The notes: generated from the sequence alone by a model not told the origin. DNA of 64,000 nucleotides from Saprospiraceae bacterium (GCA_016715465.1 JADKAA010000029.1:124001-188000); one strand, 5' to 3'; shown: positions 38,907 to 49,039, numbered from the stretch's first letter. Translations and numbers: made by a program.

Positions 38907-39881
38907 ATGGCTTCTGACCTGGATCGTATCAGACAGTTTATTGCTCCTGAACTGAAACATTACGATGTTCATTTCAAAGAAGCCATGAAAAGCAGTGTGC
39001 CGCTGCTCGATAAAATCACCCATTACATCATAAAGAGTAAGGGGAAACAGATTAGACCAATGTTTGTTTTCCTGAGTGCCCGTATTTTTGGAGAATCCAA
39101 TCCAGATAGTTATACTGCGGCTTCTTTGGTCGAATTGCTCCACACAGCAACCCTGGTTCACGATGACGTAGTTGACGAATCATTTCAAAGAAGGGGTTTT
39201 TTTTCCATAAGTGCCCTTTGGAAAAATAAAGTAGCCGTTCTAGTTGGTGACTACCTCTTTTCACAGGGCATGCATATTGCCCTAGATACCGGTCAGTACA
39301 AAATGCTTCATATTGTCTCAAAGGCTGTAAAAGCAATGGCTGAAGGTGAATTATTGCAATTGGAGAAGGCGCGAAGACTCGACATCAAGGAAGAAATCTA
39401 TTTTGACATCATTAGAAAGAAAACTGCTTCACTAATTGCGGCATCGTGCAGTTTGGGAGCTTCATCCACCGCAAAAAATGACGAAGCCATTGAATTAATG
39501 CGGAACATTGGTGAAAATATTGGCATGTGTTTTCAGATAAAGGATGATCTCTTCGATTACGGTGACAGCGATGTGGGTAAACCTCTTGGTATTGACATTG
39601 CAGAAAAAAAAATGACCTTGCCCTTAATTTATGCCCTGAACAACACCTCCTACTTCAATAAAAGAAAGATCATCTACATGATTAAAAACCAGAGTAAAGA
39701 TGAATCAAAAGTCAGGGAGGTGATCGATTTCGTGAAAGCTTCAGAGGGTATTGCCTTTACCATCGAAAAAATGAATGAATTTAAATCAACCGCATTAAGG
39801 CAAATTCAACAACTTCCCCAAAACGAGGCAACCCAACACCTGATTTCATTGGTGGAATACGTCATTGCTCGGGAGAAATGA
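38907..39881 (+). CDS. Polyprenyl diphosphate synthase
   Basis: A 324-residue trans-isoprenyl diphosphate synthase. The first Asp-rich motif is LVHDDVVDES, preceded by GKQIRPMFVFLSARIFG; the second is QIKDDLFDYGDSDVGKP. These bind the Mg-diphosphate of the allylic substrate and IPP. In Bacteroidetes the enzyme usually makes the menaquinone side chain, which fits menG at 46894, but chain length is not determined by visible motifs alone. Confidence 0.92.
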   Translation: MASDLDRIRQFIAPELKHYDVHFKEAMKSSVPLLDKITHYIIKSKGKQIRPMFVFLSARIFGESNPDSYTAASLVELLHTATLVHDDVVDESFQRRGFFSISALWKNKVAVLVGDYLFSQGMHIALDTGQYKMLHIVSKAVKAMAEGELLQLEKARRLDIKEEIYFDIIRKKTASLIAASCSLGASSTAKNDEAIELMRNIGENIGMCFQIKDDLFDYGDSDVGKPLGIDIAEKKMTLPLIYALNNTSYFNKRKIIYMIKNQSKDESKVREVIDFVKASEGIAFTIEKMNEFKSTALRQIQQLPQNEATQHLISLVEYVIAREK

Positions 39882-39992
39882 TGTAAATCCTTATCTAATC
39901 CGGCATGCTGTGTGTTGTAATGATTTTAAATGGTAACATCTATTACAAATTCTGGCATCCCTCTGTGGCAACTTTGCCGTAAAATTAACAAA

Positions 39993-40643
39993 ATGACAAC
40001 GGAACAAATAAATTTTATACCTCGCCTCGGGGCTATAGCACCAGATTTTGAGGCAGTTACGACGACAGGTAGGATGAATTTTGGTGAATTTGTCAAAGGC
40101 AAATGGGCGTTGCTGTTTTCACATCCCGCTGATTTTACGACGGTTTGCACCACCGAGATGAGTGGTTTTACAAAAAGAAAACCAGACTTTAGTGCATTGG
40201 ACACCTTGTTAGTTGGCCTAAGCATTGACAGCATTCACTCTCACCTGGCTTGGGGCAATAACATCAGGGAATAAATGGGGGTTTTCCTTTCTTTTCCCAT
40301 CATTGCTGACATCGATATGAAAGTGAGTAAGCTGTATGGAATGTTACAGCCCAATTAAAGCGAGACCGCAGCAGTAAGGGCAGTATTTTTTATTGACCCA
40401 AACAGGAAAATAAGACTCATCATATATTACCCGCTCAATGTAGGCAGAAACATGGATGAAATTATATGGGCTTTAGAAGCATTGCAATTTGCCGACAAAC
40501 ACAAAGTAGCAATGCCGCTAAATTGTAAAAAGGGTGATAAAGTTATTATTCCGCCCCCAAGAACACTGGAAGCAATGGATGAACGCATTGCCGATACCAG
40601 TGTCGAAAAAATTGATATTATCATAAAGTATTCGTGGACGTAG
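39993..40643 (+). pseudogene. 1-Cys peroxiredoxin (Prx6-like) with two in-frame UAA codons
   Basis: The reading frame runs 217 codons, full length for a Prx6-type enzyme, but contains TAA at 40272-40274 and TAA at 40356-40358. Before the first: RLGAIAPDFEAVTTTG and LLFSHPADFTTVCTTEMSGF, with the peroxidatic Cys52. Between: FPIIADIDMKVSKLYGM. After the second: SETAAVRAVFFIDPNRKIRL, YYPLNVGRNMDEI and GDKVIIPPPRTLEAM. All three parts are in one frame, so these are substitutions and not indels. Homologs carry sense residues at both positions. It is probably decayed; stop readthrough is less likely. A terminator follows at 40754-40789. Confidence 0.85.
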
Positions 40644-40753
40644 CCCTTTTCCGAATTTTTATTCGGATCTTAAAAGGGTACTTTAAAGGAAGATATTCTA
40701 AACTTCCGATTTGGCCTGAATTAAGATTGTCAGGTTCAAATGAGCAAGCATTA

Positions 40754-40789
40754 AGCCCTTTGTTGTTAATTTCAGCAAAGGACTTTTTT
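40754..40789 (+). terminator. Rho-independent terminator
   Basis: AGCCCTTTG pairs with CAAAGGACT (one mismatch) around a 13-nt loop, followed by six Ts. It stands about 110 bp after the peroxiredoxin remnant, in the 294-bp gap before the alpha-2-macroglobulin gene; the rest of that gap shows no gene. Confidence 0.7.
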
Positions 40790-40937
40790 AAATATGCTTT
40801 ACGATAGACCTTATTTTAGGGTTTATGGGGTATAATTTTGACGCTATAAATTTCGTTATTTAGCTGAAATTAACTATTTTGTTCACCTTCCGTTATCTAT
40901 GTAGATTAAGGTCGATTGACTTTTAAACACTTTCATT

Positions 40938-43900
40938 ATGAGAATCATGTATATCCTTGCTTCTGCTATGTTGCTTAGTTTTAGTATCCAGGAACCTTTC
41001 AATTTTGAGAAAGCGTGGGAGGAAGTAGAAAAATCCATAGAAGAAGGTCTGTCGCAAGAGGCAATGAATAAATCTGTGGAGATTTACAATGCCGCCGTTC
41101 AGGAGGGGTTGTGGTTACACAGGGTAAGGGCTGTCATCGTTATTTCTGCCCTGAAGCAACAATATGGAGAGGAAGCCATAAACGACATACTAACCAATAT
41201 CGTAAATGAGACCGAACTCGCCCCGGCTCCTTTCAAAAATCTGCTCCTTAGTCACCACGCCTACTTAATCAACGCCTATTTTCAGGAAAATAGATATGAA
41301 ATTGCGAATCGTACTGAAATGACTGTTCGTGGTGACATACAGACTATGACTACTTCCCAATTTGCTGATACCATTGCCACTTTATATTGGAAATCACTGG
41401 AAGGTGGTGATATCCTCAATGCTCCGGTTGAAGAATATAAAGGCTTACTAACGGATTTTAACCCTGCCGGTGCAGACAGAATGCCAACATTATACCATAT
41501 CCTTGCTGACAGGTCACTGTATCATTTTGCCAGTGAACCTTTAATGCGGGAAACCAGTGGATTGGGTGATGAAAACATTTGGTTTTTCCCTGTAAATGGC
41601 TTTGTGGAAAATGAAGATTTTACCCTGGATGGCCAAGGAACTTATAGCAAGGTTTTTGAAGTTTTTAGAAAGATTATAGGACAAAGTAAACTTTCAGGAT
41701 TGGTGACTGCGGAAGCCTATTTTAACCTAAAAAGGTTGTCTTATGCCCATTTGGTCTCAATCCAGCCGCTCAAAGATTCTCTGTTTATGACAGCTCTGGA
41801 AGAAGCTGCAAGACATTACAGGCAAAATGAAATGGCAGCTGAATATTATGAAAATATAGCCAACAGATTGCTCCAGAGTGAAAGAATTGACAGGTATGTA
41901 ATGGCTATTGAGTGGTGCAACAAGGCAATCAAAGAATATCCTTATTCTCAAGCTGCCTTCAGATGCGCACAAATGTTAACTCAGATAATCAGAAAGGAAC
42001 TGAACATACAATCTGAAGAGGCATTTTACAGCAAAGAAAAAATACGCTATAAAATTATTGCGAGAAACATTGACCATGTGTATATTAAAGTAATCTCACA
42101 ACCCTCCTATTTTAAGACCAGCTTAGATACTGGAGTTGAGGGCTTGTATGATGCATTGCGCAAAGAAAAGGAAATGGCTGGGTGGCATCATCCCATCGCT
42201 GACCCGGGCAATCATAATGAAGTGCAATCTTCTTTTGATCATAAGGGATTTTCAAAGGGCAGTTATCTTTTACTCTGCTCAAATAGAAAAGACTTTAGCG
42301 GTGTCTTACAGGTGATACCCTTTCAGGTAACAAACTTGTCTTACGTAACTTTTGTAAATGCCAATGAGAGACAAATCCTGGTGGTTGACCGTAAAAATGG
42401 TAAACCAGTCCATAAAGCTTTGGTAGCCTTTTATAGCAACGACTACGATTACGCAAACAGAAAATACAATCGCATCTTACTGACAAGTAAAACCACAGAT
42501 CGCAATGGAAAGGTCATAGCTCCTTTTGACCAGCAAAATTACGTATTGGTTGTTAAACACAAAAAGGACATATTTGATTCGGGCAGGCAACACTATTCAT
42601 ATCGCAATGAGCCACAAACGCAGGATGTGAGCAGGGTAGAGTTATATACAGACAGGGCCATTTACCGGCCAGGTCAGGTTGTTTATGTTAAAGCTTTGTA
42701 CCTCAATTATCGCAAAGGCAAATACCCTGCGGTTGTTGAGCAAAGGGACATCGATTTAACCCTCAATGATGCCAATGGACAGGAAGTAGCCAAAATTAAG
42801 CTTACAACCAATGAATTTGGAAGCGCATCAGGTAGTTTTACCCTGCCTTTTGGCCGGCTTACCGGAAATTTTTATATCAATTCCACTTATGGAGCAAAAA
42901 GCATTAGGGTAGAAGAATACAAAAGACCTAAGTTTGAAGTGAAGCTGGATAGTTTACAGAAAAGTTTTGCCTTGGGCGAGAAAGTTACTTTGACTGGCTA
43001 TGCCATGGGCTTTGCCGGAAATGCCATCAATGATGCGAAACTTAATTATAAGGTTTACCGTCGGGCTTTAATTCCATATTGTTTCCGGTGGTATCCTGAA
43101 TATTTTGATGTCAATGAGTATGCCATTAAAGACGGTGAATTGGAAACAGACAAAAATGGAAAATTTGAGATATCATTTACTGCTGAACCCGGACGGGAAA
43201 TAGGAGTCAAACCCATTTATATATTTTCGGTCGATATCACTGTAATCTCCGGTGATGGCGAAACACAAACAACCGAATATAATTTACCGCTTTCTGCAAG
43301 ATCGGGATTTTTAGAATCTAACCTGCCAACCCAGTTTGATAAATCAATTCCTGCGAAATTGAGGGTTAGCCTGAAAAATGCTTCAGGCATAGACATAGCT
43401 GGAAAAGTAAAGGTAAAAGTGATGAAACTAAAAGAGCCCTTAAAACTTGAACCCGCTCCTTATTGGAATATGCCAAAGCAGGCAGGCAACAAATGGTCCA
43501 ATACGTCCAATAGAGATTTCAGCGAGTGGCACGATGATGTTACTGTTTGGTCTGAGGATTTGGAAAGTGGGGGGGACACTGAACTTTCATTTTTACAAGC
43601 TGGAGTGTACAGGGTCGTCATAAATTCAGAAAATGCAGATTCACTATCTGAATATTTGGAAGTAACAGATTTCGATCATCAAAAATTGCCAGGCTCCAGA
43701 TTTGTTTTTCATCAACTGGATAAAACCATTTATCGGCCGGGAGATATAGTGACATTTAAACTTGGGGCTGCGATGGCAGATCAAACGGTTTACATGGTGC
43801 TCATAAGGGGGGAAGAAATACTTAGACAGGAATGGATAAAACTCAATCGGTTTGGAAAAATTGAATATTCAATAACTGAGGCCGATAATGGTGGATTGAA

Positions 43901-46802
43901 ATTTATATATTTTTATGTTACCGGTAACCGTTATTACCAGGAGGAGGCCCTCATCGACGTGCCGTGGGAGGATAAACAATTGAAAATAGAACTGGAAAGT
44001 TTCAGGGATATAACACTGCCCGGAAGCCAGGAAGAGTATAAAGTTAAAGTTTCGGGCCTTCACAAGGAAACATTTCAAGCAGAGGTTTTGGCCACCATGT
44101 ATGACGCATCACTGGACCAGTTTGAGGCCAATAGGTGGAACACATCATTTTATTATACTAATTATCCTTATCTCAGTTTTGAGCATGTTTCATTTTCGAT
44201 GGCTTATGGTTTGTATCTTCATGGGGACGACGAACCTTCACCGGTTGAACCTTCCGCAGACCAACCCATTATACCCTCATTATGGCTTGGTCCTTTTGAT
44301 TTTTCCGCACCTTTTACACCAGGAGCAAATGTTTATGACCGGATCTACAAAACTGCTGCCATGGCAGATGGTGTGATTATGGAAGCAGCAGAGTCCAGTG
44401 CACCACCTCCACCAATACCTGCCAGCGAACCGCAGGAAAATGCCAAATCTACCCAAAGTACCGAGGTCATACAACCGCGCAAAAATCTCAATGAGACGGT
44501 TTTCTTTTTTCCATCTCTTCTCACTGATGAGAAGGGCAACCTGGTGCTATCTTTTAAAATGAATGAAGCACTCACAAGGTGGAGACTGATGTTGATGGCT
44601 CATAATAAAGAAATGGCCACCGGATATCTTGAAAAATACCTTACCACGTCAAAGGAAATCATGATTATTTCAAATAGTCCGAGATTTGTCAGAGAGGGAG
44701 ATGAACTCGTATTTTCTGCGGCCGTTTCCAACCTGAGTAAGGAATCGAAGTCCATTATGGTAGGTATGTCTGTACGAAATGAATTAAATGATCAACCACT
44801 TAATGAGATCATAAAATCAGTGCAGGATACAGTGATCGAACTCCTTCCCGGCATGACAAAACCTGTTTTTTGGAAATTGAAAATAGAGGAGGGAGGACCG
44901 GAAATTCTCCAATATACAGTGAATGCATCATCAGGTAATGTTTCCGATGCTGAGCGTAATACGTTACAGGTATTGAGTAATAAAATTTTGATTAAAGAAT
45001 CAATGCCCATCTATGTAAATGCTTCTTCTGAAAAGTCATACACCATGAGTTCGCTTGCTCAGGCAAATTTTTTGCTGGATAAACCCCATCTTTATGCCAT
45101 CGAGATGACAAGTCATCCTCTCTGGTATGCCATTCAGGCCATGCCTTATGTGGTCGATCAGGACAATGAAAGTCCTATTCAGCTGGCCATGCGGTATTAC
45201 ACGCATAGTCTTGCCCGGTTTATATTGCAAAAATATCCTCAGATTGAAACAGTATTTAATATTTGGCGAAAGTCCGACCCATCCACATTTTTGAGCCAGT
45301 TGGAAAAGAATCCGGACTTAAAAACCGCCATCCTCGAAGAAACACCTTGGGTAATGGATGCCATAAGTGAGTCAACCTCAAAAGCCAATGTCATTCGACT
45401 TTTTGACAGCAGCACCCTGGGCAATGAGATCAGACAGGACCTGGGCCAGCTATTTAGTCGACGATTGGATAATGGTTCATATTCCTGGTACGCCGGCGGC
45501 CGGTTTGATTATTATACAACGCGATATGTGGCAGAACAACTGGGAAGGATACTGAAAGAAAATATGGATGCTGAGGCAATGCAAGGCATTCAACCTACTG
45601 TACATTTTTTGGACACCTATTTCAAAGATCAATACCTTAAATTGCTGGATAATTTTTCGCGAAATAAAACCAACCAGGAGGACTATTTCTCCGGTGTGGA
45701 TGTAATTCAGCATTTGTATGTAAGGTCATTGTTTCCATTTATGAAAATAGAAGCTGATCAGGAAATTGCGTATGCATATTATTATAAACAAGCCTTAAAG
45801 TATAGAACCAAATACGATATTTATACACAGGCATTATTAGGCATATATGATTTTAAGAGTAAGGGTTCAGCCTGGAAATCAATCTTTTCATCACTTGTCC
45901 AGCTTTCCAAATATTCAGAGGAAATGGGAAGGTACTGGAATGCGGGAACCGGTTTCAAATGGAATGAACTTCCTATTGAACGCCACGCAGCTTTGATGGA
46001 GTTCTTTTTCGAGACAGGTGCGGATCAAGCCATGCTCGACGAGCTGAAGATATGGTTGATAAAGAATAAACAGACCCACAGTTGGAATACAGCAAAATCC
46101 ACCATTTATGCGATAAATGCGCTAATGCAACAAAAAGGGCCAAAACAGATCAACCTGGTGGATGCGCAGGATGTGATTGTAAAGGCAGGCAATGAAAGAT
46201 TACCCTTGGAAAAATCAGTCCAGGCGGGTACCAGCTATTTCATTCAGACATGGAATGAGGCAGAGGTAAATAAGTCAATGGCAAATATAAACCTTGAAAA
46301 TAAAGGAAACAGCATTGCCTATGGAGCTGCCTACTATCAGTATTTTAAAGCATTGGACAAGGTCGAAGCATACCACACAATGGAGTTAAAGATGGATAAA
46401 AAGTTATTTAAAGAATCGATGAAAGAGGGAAGGACTACTTTGGTCGAAGTGAGTGAAAGCACTGTGTTGCGCCCTGGGGATGTACTGGTCTCAAGGCTAA
46501 TCATACAATCAGACAGGGACCTTGAATATGTACATGTAAAGGACAACAGAGGCAGTGGAATGGTACCATTCCAATCTCTGAGCGGATATCGGTGGTTAGG
46601 GCCTTTTGGGTTTTATGAAAGCATCAGAGATCAGGCCACCCACTATTTTATAGATCAGCTGCCCAGAGGTATTCATGTTTTTGAATCGCGGCAGCGGGTT
46701 GTGCATAAAGGCAACTATTCTGGCACACTTGCTACCATACAATGTCTTTATGCGCCGGAATTTGGAAGCCATACAAGTGGTACACGGCTAGTTGTCAGAT
46801 AA
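40938..46802 (+). CDS. Alpha-2-macroglobulin family protein lacking the thioester
   Basis: A 1,954-residue secreted or periplasmic protein. An N-terminal hydrophobic segment (about 3-16) may be a short signal peptide. A helical N-terminal third is followed by MG domains: MG2 near 567-660 (VELYTDRAIYRPGQVVYVKA) and a second YRPGD block near 930. A Pro-rich linker (about 1153-1170, APPPPIPASEP) comes before the A2M domain (about 1183, VFFFPSLLTDEKGNLVLSFK). At about 1400 the expected thioester CxEQ is absent: AMPYVVDQDNESPIQLAMRY. A receptor-like C-terminal region follows. A possible promoter (TTTTG, 20 bp, TAGATTAA) lies upstream. It may be a protease-trapping or structural protein that acts without covalent bonding. 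Confidence 0.88.
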   Translation: MRIMYILASAMLLSFSIQEPFNFEKAWEEVEKSIEEGLSQEAMNKSVEIYNAAVQEGLWLHRVRAVIVISALKQQYGEEAINDILTNIVNETELAPAPFKNLLLSHHAYLINAYFQENRYEIANRTEMTVRGDIQTMTTSQFADTIATLYWKSLEGGDILNAPVEEYKGLLTDFNPAGADRMPTLYHILADRSLYHFASEPLMRETSGLGDENIWFFPVNGFVENEDFTLDGQGTYSKVFEVFRKIIGQSKLSGLVTAEAYFNLKRLSYAHLVSIQPLKDSLFMTALEEAARHYRQNEMAAEYYENIANRLLQSERIDRYVMAIEWCNKAIKEYPYSQAAFRCAQMLTQIIRKELNIQSEEAFYSKEKIRYKIIARNIDHVYIKVISQPSYFKTSLDTGVEGLYDALRKEKEMAGWHHPIADPGNHNEVQSSFDHKGFSKGSYLLLCSNRKDFSGVLQVIPFQVTNLSYVTFVNANERQILVVDRKNGKPVHKALVAFYSNDYDYANRKYNRILLTSKTTDRNGKVIAPFDQQNYVLVVKHKKDIFDSGRQHYSYRNEPQTQDVSRVELYTDRAIYRPGQVVYVKALYLNYRKGKYPAVVEQRDIDLTLNDANGQEVAKIKLTTNEFGSASGSFTLPFGRLTGNFYINSTYGAKSIRVEEYKRPKFEVKLDSLQKSFALGEKVTLTGYAMGFAGNAINDAKLNYKVYRRALIPYCFRWYPEYFDVNEYAIKDGELETDKNGKFEISFTAEPGREIGVKPIYIFSVDITVISGDGETQTTEYNLPLSARSGFLESNLPTQFDKSIPAKLRVSLKNASGIDIAGKVKVKVMKLKEPLKLEPAPYWNMPKQAGNKWSNTSNRDFSEWHDDVTVWSEDLESGGDTELSFLQAGVYRVVINSENADSLSEYLEVTDFDHQKLPGSRFVFHQLDKTIYRPGDIVTFKLGAAMADQTVYMVLIRGEEILRQEWIKLNRFGKIEYSITEADNGGLKFIYFYVTGNRYYQEEALIDVPWEDKQLKIELESFRDITLPGSQEEYKVKVSGLHKETFQAEVLATMYDASLDQFEANRWNTSFYYTNYPYLSFEHVSFSMAYGLYLHGDDEPSPVEPSADQPIIPSLWLGPFDFSAPFTPGANVYDRIYKTAAMADGVIMEAAESSAPPPPIPASEPQENAKSTQSTEVIQPRKNLNETVFFFPSLLTDEKGNLVLSFKMNEALTRWRLMLMAHNKEMATGYLEKYLTTSKEIMIISNSPRFVREGDELVFSAAVSNLSKESKSIMVGMSVRNELNDQPLNEIIKSVQDTVIELLPGMTKPVFWKLKIEEGGPEILQYTVNASSGNVSDAERNTLQVLSNKILIKESMPIYVNASSEKSYTMSSLAQANFLLDKPHLYAIEMTSHPLWYAIQAMPYVVDQDNESPIQLAMRYYTHSLARFILQKYPQIETVFNIWRKSDPSTFLSQLEKNPDLKTAILEETPWVMDAISESTSKANVIRLFDSSTLGNEIRQDLGQLFSRRLDNGSYSWYAGGRFDYYTTRYVAEQLGRILKENMDAEAMQGIQPTVHFLDTYFKDQYLKLLDNFSRNKTNQEDYFSGVDVIQHLYVRSLFPFMKIEADQEIAYAYYYKQALKYRTKYDIYTQALLGIYDFKSKGSAWKSIFSSLVQLSKYSEEMGRYWNAGTGFKWNELPIERHAALMEFFFETGADQAMLDELKIWLIKNKQTHSWNTAKSTIYAINALMQQKGPKQINLVDAQDVIVKAGNERLPLEKSVQAGTSYFIQTWNEAEVNKSMANINLENKGNSIAYGAAYYQYFKALDKVEAYHTMELKMDKKLFKESMKEGRTTLVEVSESTVLRPGDVLVSRLIIQSDRDLEYVHVKDNRGSGMVPFQSLSGYRWLGPFGFYESIRDQATHYFIDQLPRGIHVFESRQRVVHKGNYSGTLATIQCLYAPEFGSHTSGTRLVVR

Positions 46803-46874
46803 GTATATAATAAAATAATTTTAAAAGGTGGTCTCTTAGGATAAAAAATATAGGTTTATTTGACCGAATAGTCG

Positions 46875-46882
46875 TAAGTTTG
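46875..46882 (+). promoter_or_regulatory. -7 promoter box for menG-porT
   Basis: TAAGTTTG is an exact TAnnTTTG match ending 11 bp before the ATG at 46894. The mRNA leader would be only a few nucleotides; a second ATG at 46903 is an alternative start. Confidence 0.5.
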
Positions 46883-46893
46883 CACCTTCCTTA

Positions 46894-47643
46894 ATGAATC
46901 TAATGACGCCATTTAAGCACGATACCGTTACACCATACAAGACTGAAGAAACAAAGAAGAATCAGGTCAAAAACATGTTTGATGGCATTGCTTCCCGGTA
47001 TGATTTTTTGAATCACTTTTTATCCTTGGGAACAGACATTTTATGGAGAAAGATTGCACTGGGTAAAATTAAAACTTATCGCAATAAGCTCATACTTGAT
47101 GTTGCCACCGGAACCGGTGATTTGGCTATAGAAGCAGCAGCTATGTTTAAACCGGAACATTTAGTGGCTGTCGATATCGCTGAAAAAATGCTTGAAATCG
47201 GCAGAGAAAAAATCAAAAAATCTGGGTTGGAAGGTGTCATAAGCTTTCAGGAAGGCGATTCAGAGCACCTCAGTTTTGATGCCAACCATTTTGATACTGT
47301 AATGTCCTCCTTTGGCGTGCGGAATTTCGAAAATCTGGAATTGGGTCTTAGCGAAATGTACAGGGTGCTTAAACCAGGAGGAGTACTTATGGTACTTGAG
47401 TTTTCAAAACCAAGGGTTTTCCCAATTAAGCAGCTTTATAATTTTTATTTTAAAAATATCCTGCCCTTCATTGGCAAAATGATATCAAGAGATTCCAAAG
47501 CATATGGCTATTTATATGAGTCGTCAAGCTCATTTCCCTGTTTTGAGGAATTTACTGCTCTATTGGAGAAAATAGGATTTCATAATTCCCGTTATTATGC
47601 TTTAAGCTTTGGAATATGTTCAATTTATATAGCAGAAAAGTAG
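46894..47643 (+). CDS. menG: Demethylmenaquinone methyltransferase
   Basis: A 249-residue UbiE/MenG methyltransferase, the last step of menaquinone synthesis. KKNQVKNMFDGIASRYDFLNHFLSLGTD is the family N-terminus; the SAM motif is ILDVATGTGDLAIEAA, then VMSSFGVRNFENLELGLSEMYRVLKPGG. The start is ATG 46894 or ATG 46903. The last 28 bp overlap the start of porT. Bacteroidetes mostly rely on menaquinone, so MenG is a better name than UbiE. Confidence 0.95.
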   Translation: MNLMTPFKHDTVTPYKTEETKKNQVKNMFDGIASRYDFLNHFLSLGTDILWRKIALGKIKTYRNKLILDVATGTGDLAIEAAAMFKPEHLVAVDIAEKMLEIGREKIKKSGLEGVISFQEGDSEHLSFDANHFDTVMSSFGVRNFENLELGLSEMYRVLKPGGVLMVLEFSKPRVFPIKQLYNFYFKNILPFIGKMISRDSKAYGYLYESSSSFPCFEEFTALLEKIGFHNSRYYALSFGICSIYIAEK

Positions 47644-48320
47644 TCGTTCATATATTGCTTTTTACATTCTTCACTGGGTTTTTATACGGGCAGGTGAGGT
47701 CTCGTGACAACTATAATTATCTTGATTTTCAGGGTAAATCCTACTATTTTGGTATGGCCTTTGGAACTAATATTTCCGGATATAAGATAAATCAGTCAAA
47801 ATTTTTTATTGGAAATGACAGCATTCAAATAGCAGAGGGTAAACGTAAAGGCGGATTCAATATCCACATGATCGCAAACTTGAAAATGGGGGAGTATTTT
47901 GATTTTAGATTTCTGCCCGGTTTTGCGTTCTCCTATCGATCTTTTGTATTTAATAACCTTGTAGAAAAACAGGTTGAATCTGTGTTTTTTGAATTACCAT
48001 TCAGTCTTCGCTACAAATCACAACCTTACAAAGACAAAAGAATGTTTGTCACAGGTGGGCTAAAATACAATTACGACATCGCAAGTAGTTCCAAGTCAAG
48101 GCAGGCGGATACGTTAATTCAAATTTCACCGCACGACTTTCAATGGGAAGTAGGCGTGGGTATGCAGTTCTTTTATCCGTTTTTTATCTTTTCTCCTGAA
48201 ATAAAATATTCGAGAGGGTTGGGAAACATCCTTATCTATAATAAAAACCTGAATGAGTCAAAGGTGCTTGAAAATGTCACTTCCCAAATTTTCACTTTAA
48301 CCTTTAATTTTGAAGGTTAG
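47616..48320 (+). CDS. porT: PorT, type IX secretion outer-membrane protein
   Basis: A 234-residue outer-membrane beta-barrel protein. A signal peptide (about 1-25, ending GFLYGQ) precedes strands alternating in polarity, ending in an aromatic-rich C-terminus (IFTLTFNFEG). It matches PorT, needed for type IX secretion in Porphyromonas and relatives. The start overlaps menG by 28 bp in another frame, which suggests translational coupling; that gene order is common in Bacteroidetes. No other T9SS gene is in the window. The last 4 bp overlap dapB, which is convergent. Confidence 0.88.
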   Translation: MFNLYSRKVVVHILLFTFFTGFLYGQVRSRDNYNYLDFQGKSYYFGMAFGTNISGYKINQSKFFIGNDSIQIAEGKRKGGFNIHMIANLKMGEYFDFRFLPGFAFSYRSFVFNNLVEKQVESVFFELPFSLRYKSQPYKDKRMFVTGGLKYNYDIASSSKSRQADTLIQISPHDFQWEVGVGMQFFYPFFIFSPEIKYSRGLGNILIYNKNLNESKVLENVTSQIFTLTFNFEG

Positions 48321-49039
48321 TCCTTTAGGGAGAGTACTTCTTTCATGCCGAATACTCCTTTTTTACCTTGAATCCATTCTGCAGCCAGGATGGCACCGGT
48401 AGCAAACCCTTCCCTGTTGTGGGCTTCATGCCTGATACTTATGGTGTCGATCGCAGATTCATACTGGATGACATGGGTACCAGGGGCTGGATCCTTTCTT
48501 TCCGAAATGATGGCCAGCACGTCGGGGTCATTATGCAAACTATTGACCCAGCCGGACAAGTCTGTCCTTTTGGCAATTATGCCCTGAGCAAGCGTAATGG
48601 CAGTACCGCTGGGGGAATCAAGTTTTGCAGTATGGTGAATTTCCAATATGGAGGGTGTATATTCCTTTTGATTTTTCATGAGTTCAGTCAGGTATTCATT
48701 AAGCATAAAAAACAGGTTCACACCCACACTGAAGTTGGAAGCGTACACCAGAGCTCCGCTTTTTTGCCTGGTTTGTTCAAACACGAATGCTTCATCAGCA
48801 TGCCATGCAGTAGTACCGCATATTACCGGAATACCTTGTGAAATACAACTTAAGATGTTGCCTGCCGCAGAAGAAGGCCTGGTAACCTCGATGGCGACCT
48901 CAGCTCCTGAATTTTTTATGGATAAAATATCGTCGGCATTGGCTGAAGCTACAATGGATACGATTTCATGACCCCGGCCAAGTGCCACTTTTTCAATGGT
49001 CTTACCCATTTTTCCATATCCTATCAACGCTATTTTCAT
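48317..49039 (-). CDS. dapB: 4-hydroxy-tetrahydrodipicolinate reductase
   Basis: Second committed step of DAP/lysine synthesis. The 240-residue protein starts at ATG 49039 (MKIALIGYGKMGK, the NAD(P)-binding Rossmann motif); a longer frame upstream is not part of the gene, since it overlaps ferredoxin coding. EIHHTAKLDSPSGTA carries the catalytic His pair and Lys, and GATGAILAA-like FATGAILAAEW is present at the C-terminus. It lies 4 bp downstream of the ferredoxin on the same strand. With dapF at the right edge, two DAP pathway genes are in this window. Confidence 0.96.
   Translation of the reverse strand: MKIALIGYGKMGKTIEKVALGRGHEIVSIVASANADDILSIKNSGAEVAIEVTRPSSAAGNILSCISQGIPVICGTTAWHADEAFVFEQTRQKSGALVYASNFSVGVNLFFMLNEYLTELMKNQKEYTPSILEIHHTAKLDSPSGTAITLAQGIIAKRTDLSGWVNSLHNDPDVLAIISERKDPAPGTHVIQYESAIDTISIRHEAHNREGFATGAILAAEWIQGKKGVFGMKEVLSLKD

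Noticed and set aside
40272..40358. Selenocysteine or pyrrolysine recoding in the peroxiredoxin
   Set aside because: Both stops are UAA, not UGA or UAG, and they do not fall at the catalytic Cys.
48368..48841. 157-residue plus-strand open frame inside dapB
   Set aside because: It is antisense to a clear dapB with conserved motifs, and the translation has no recognizable features.
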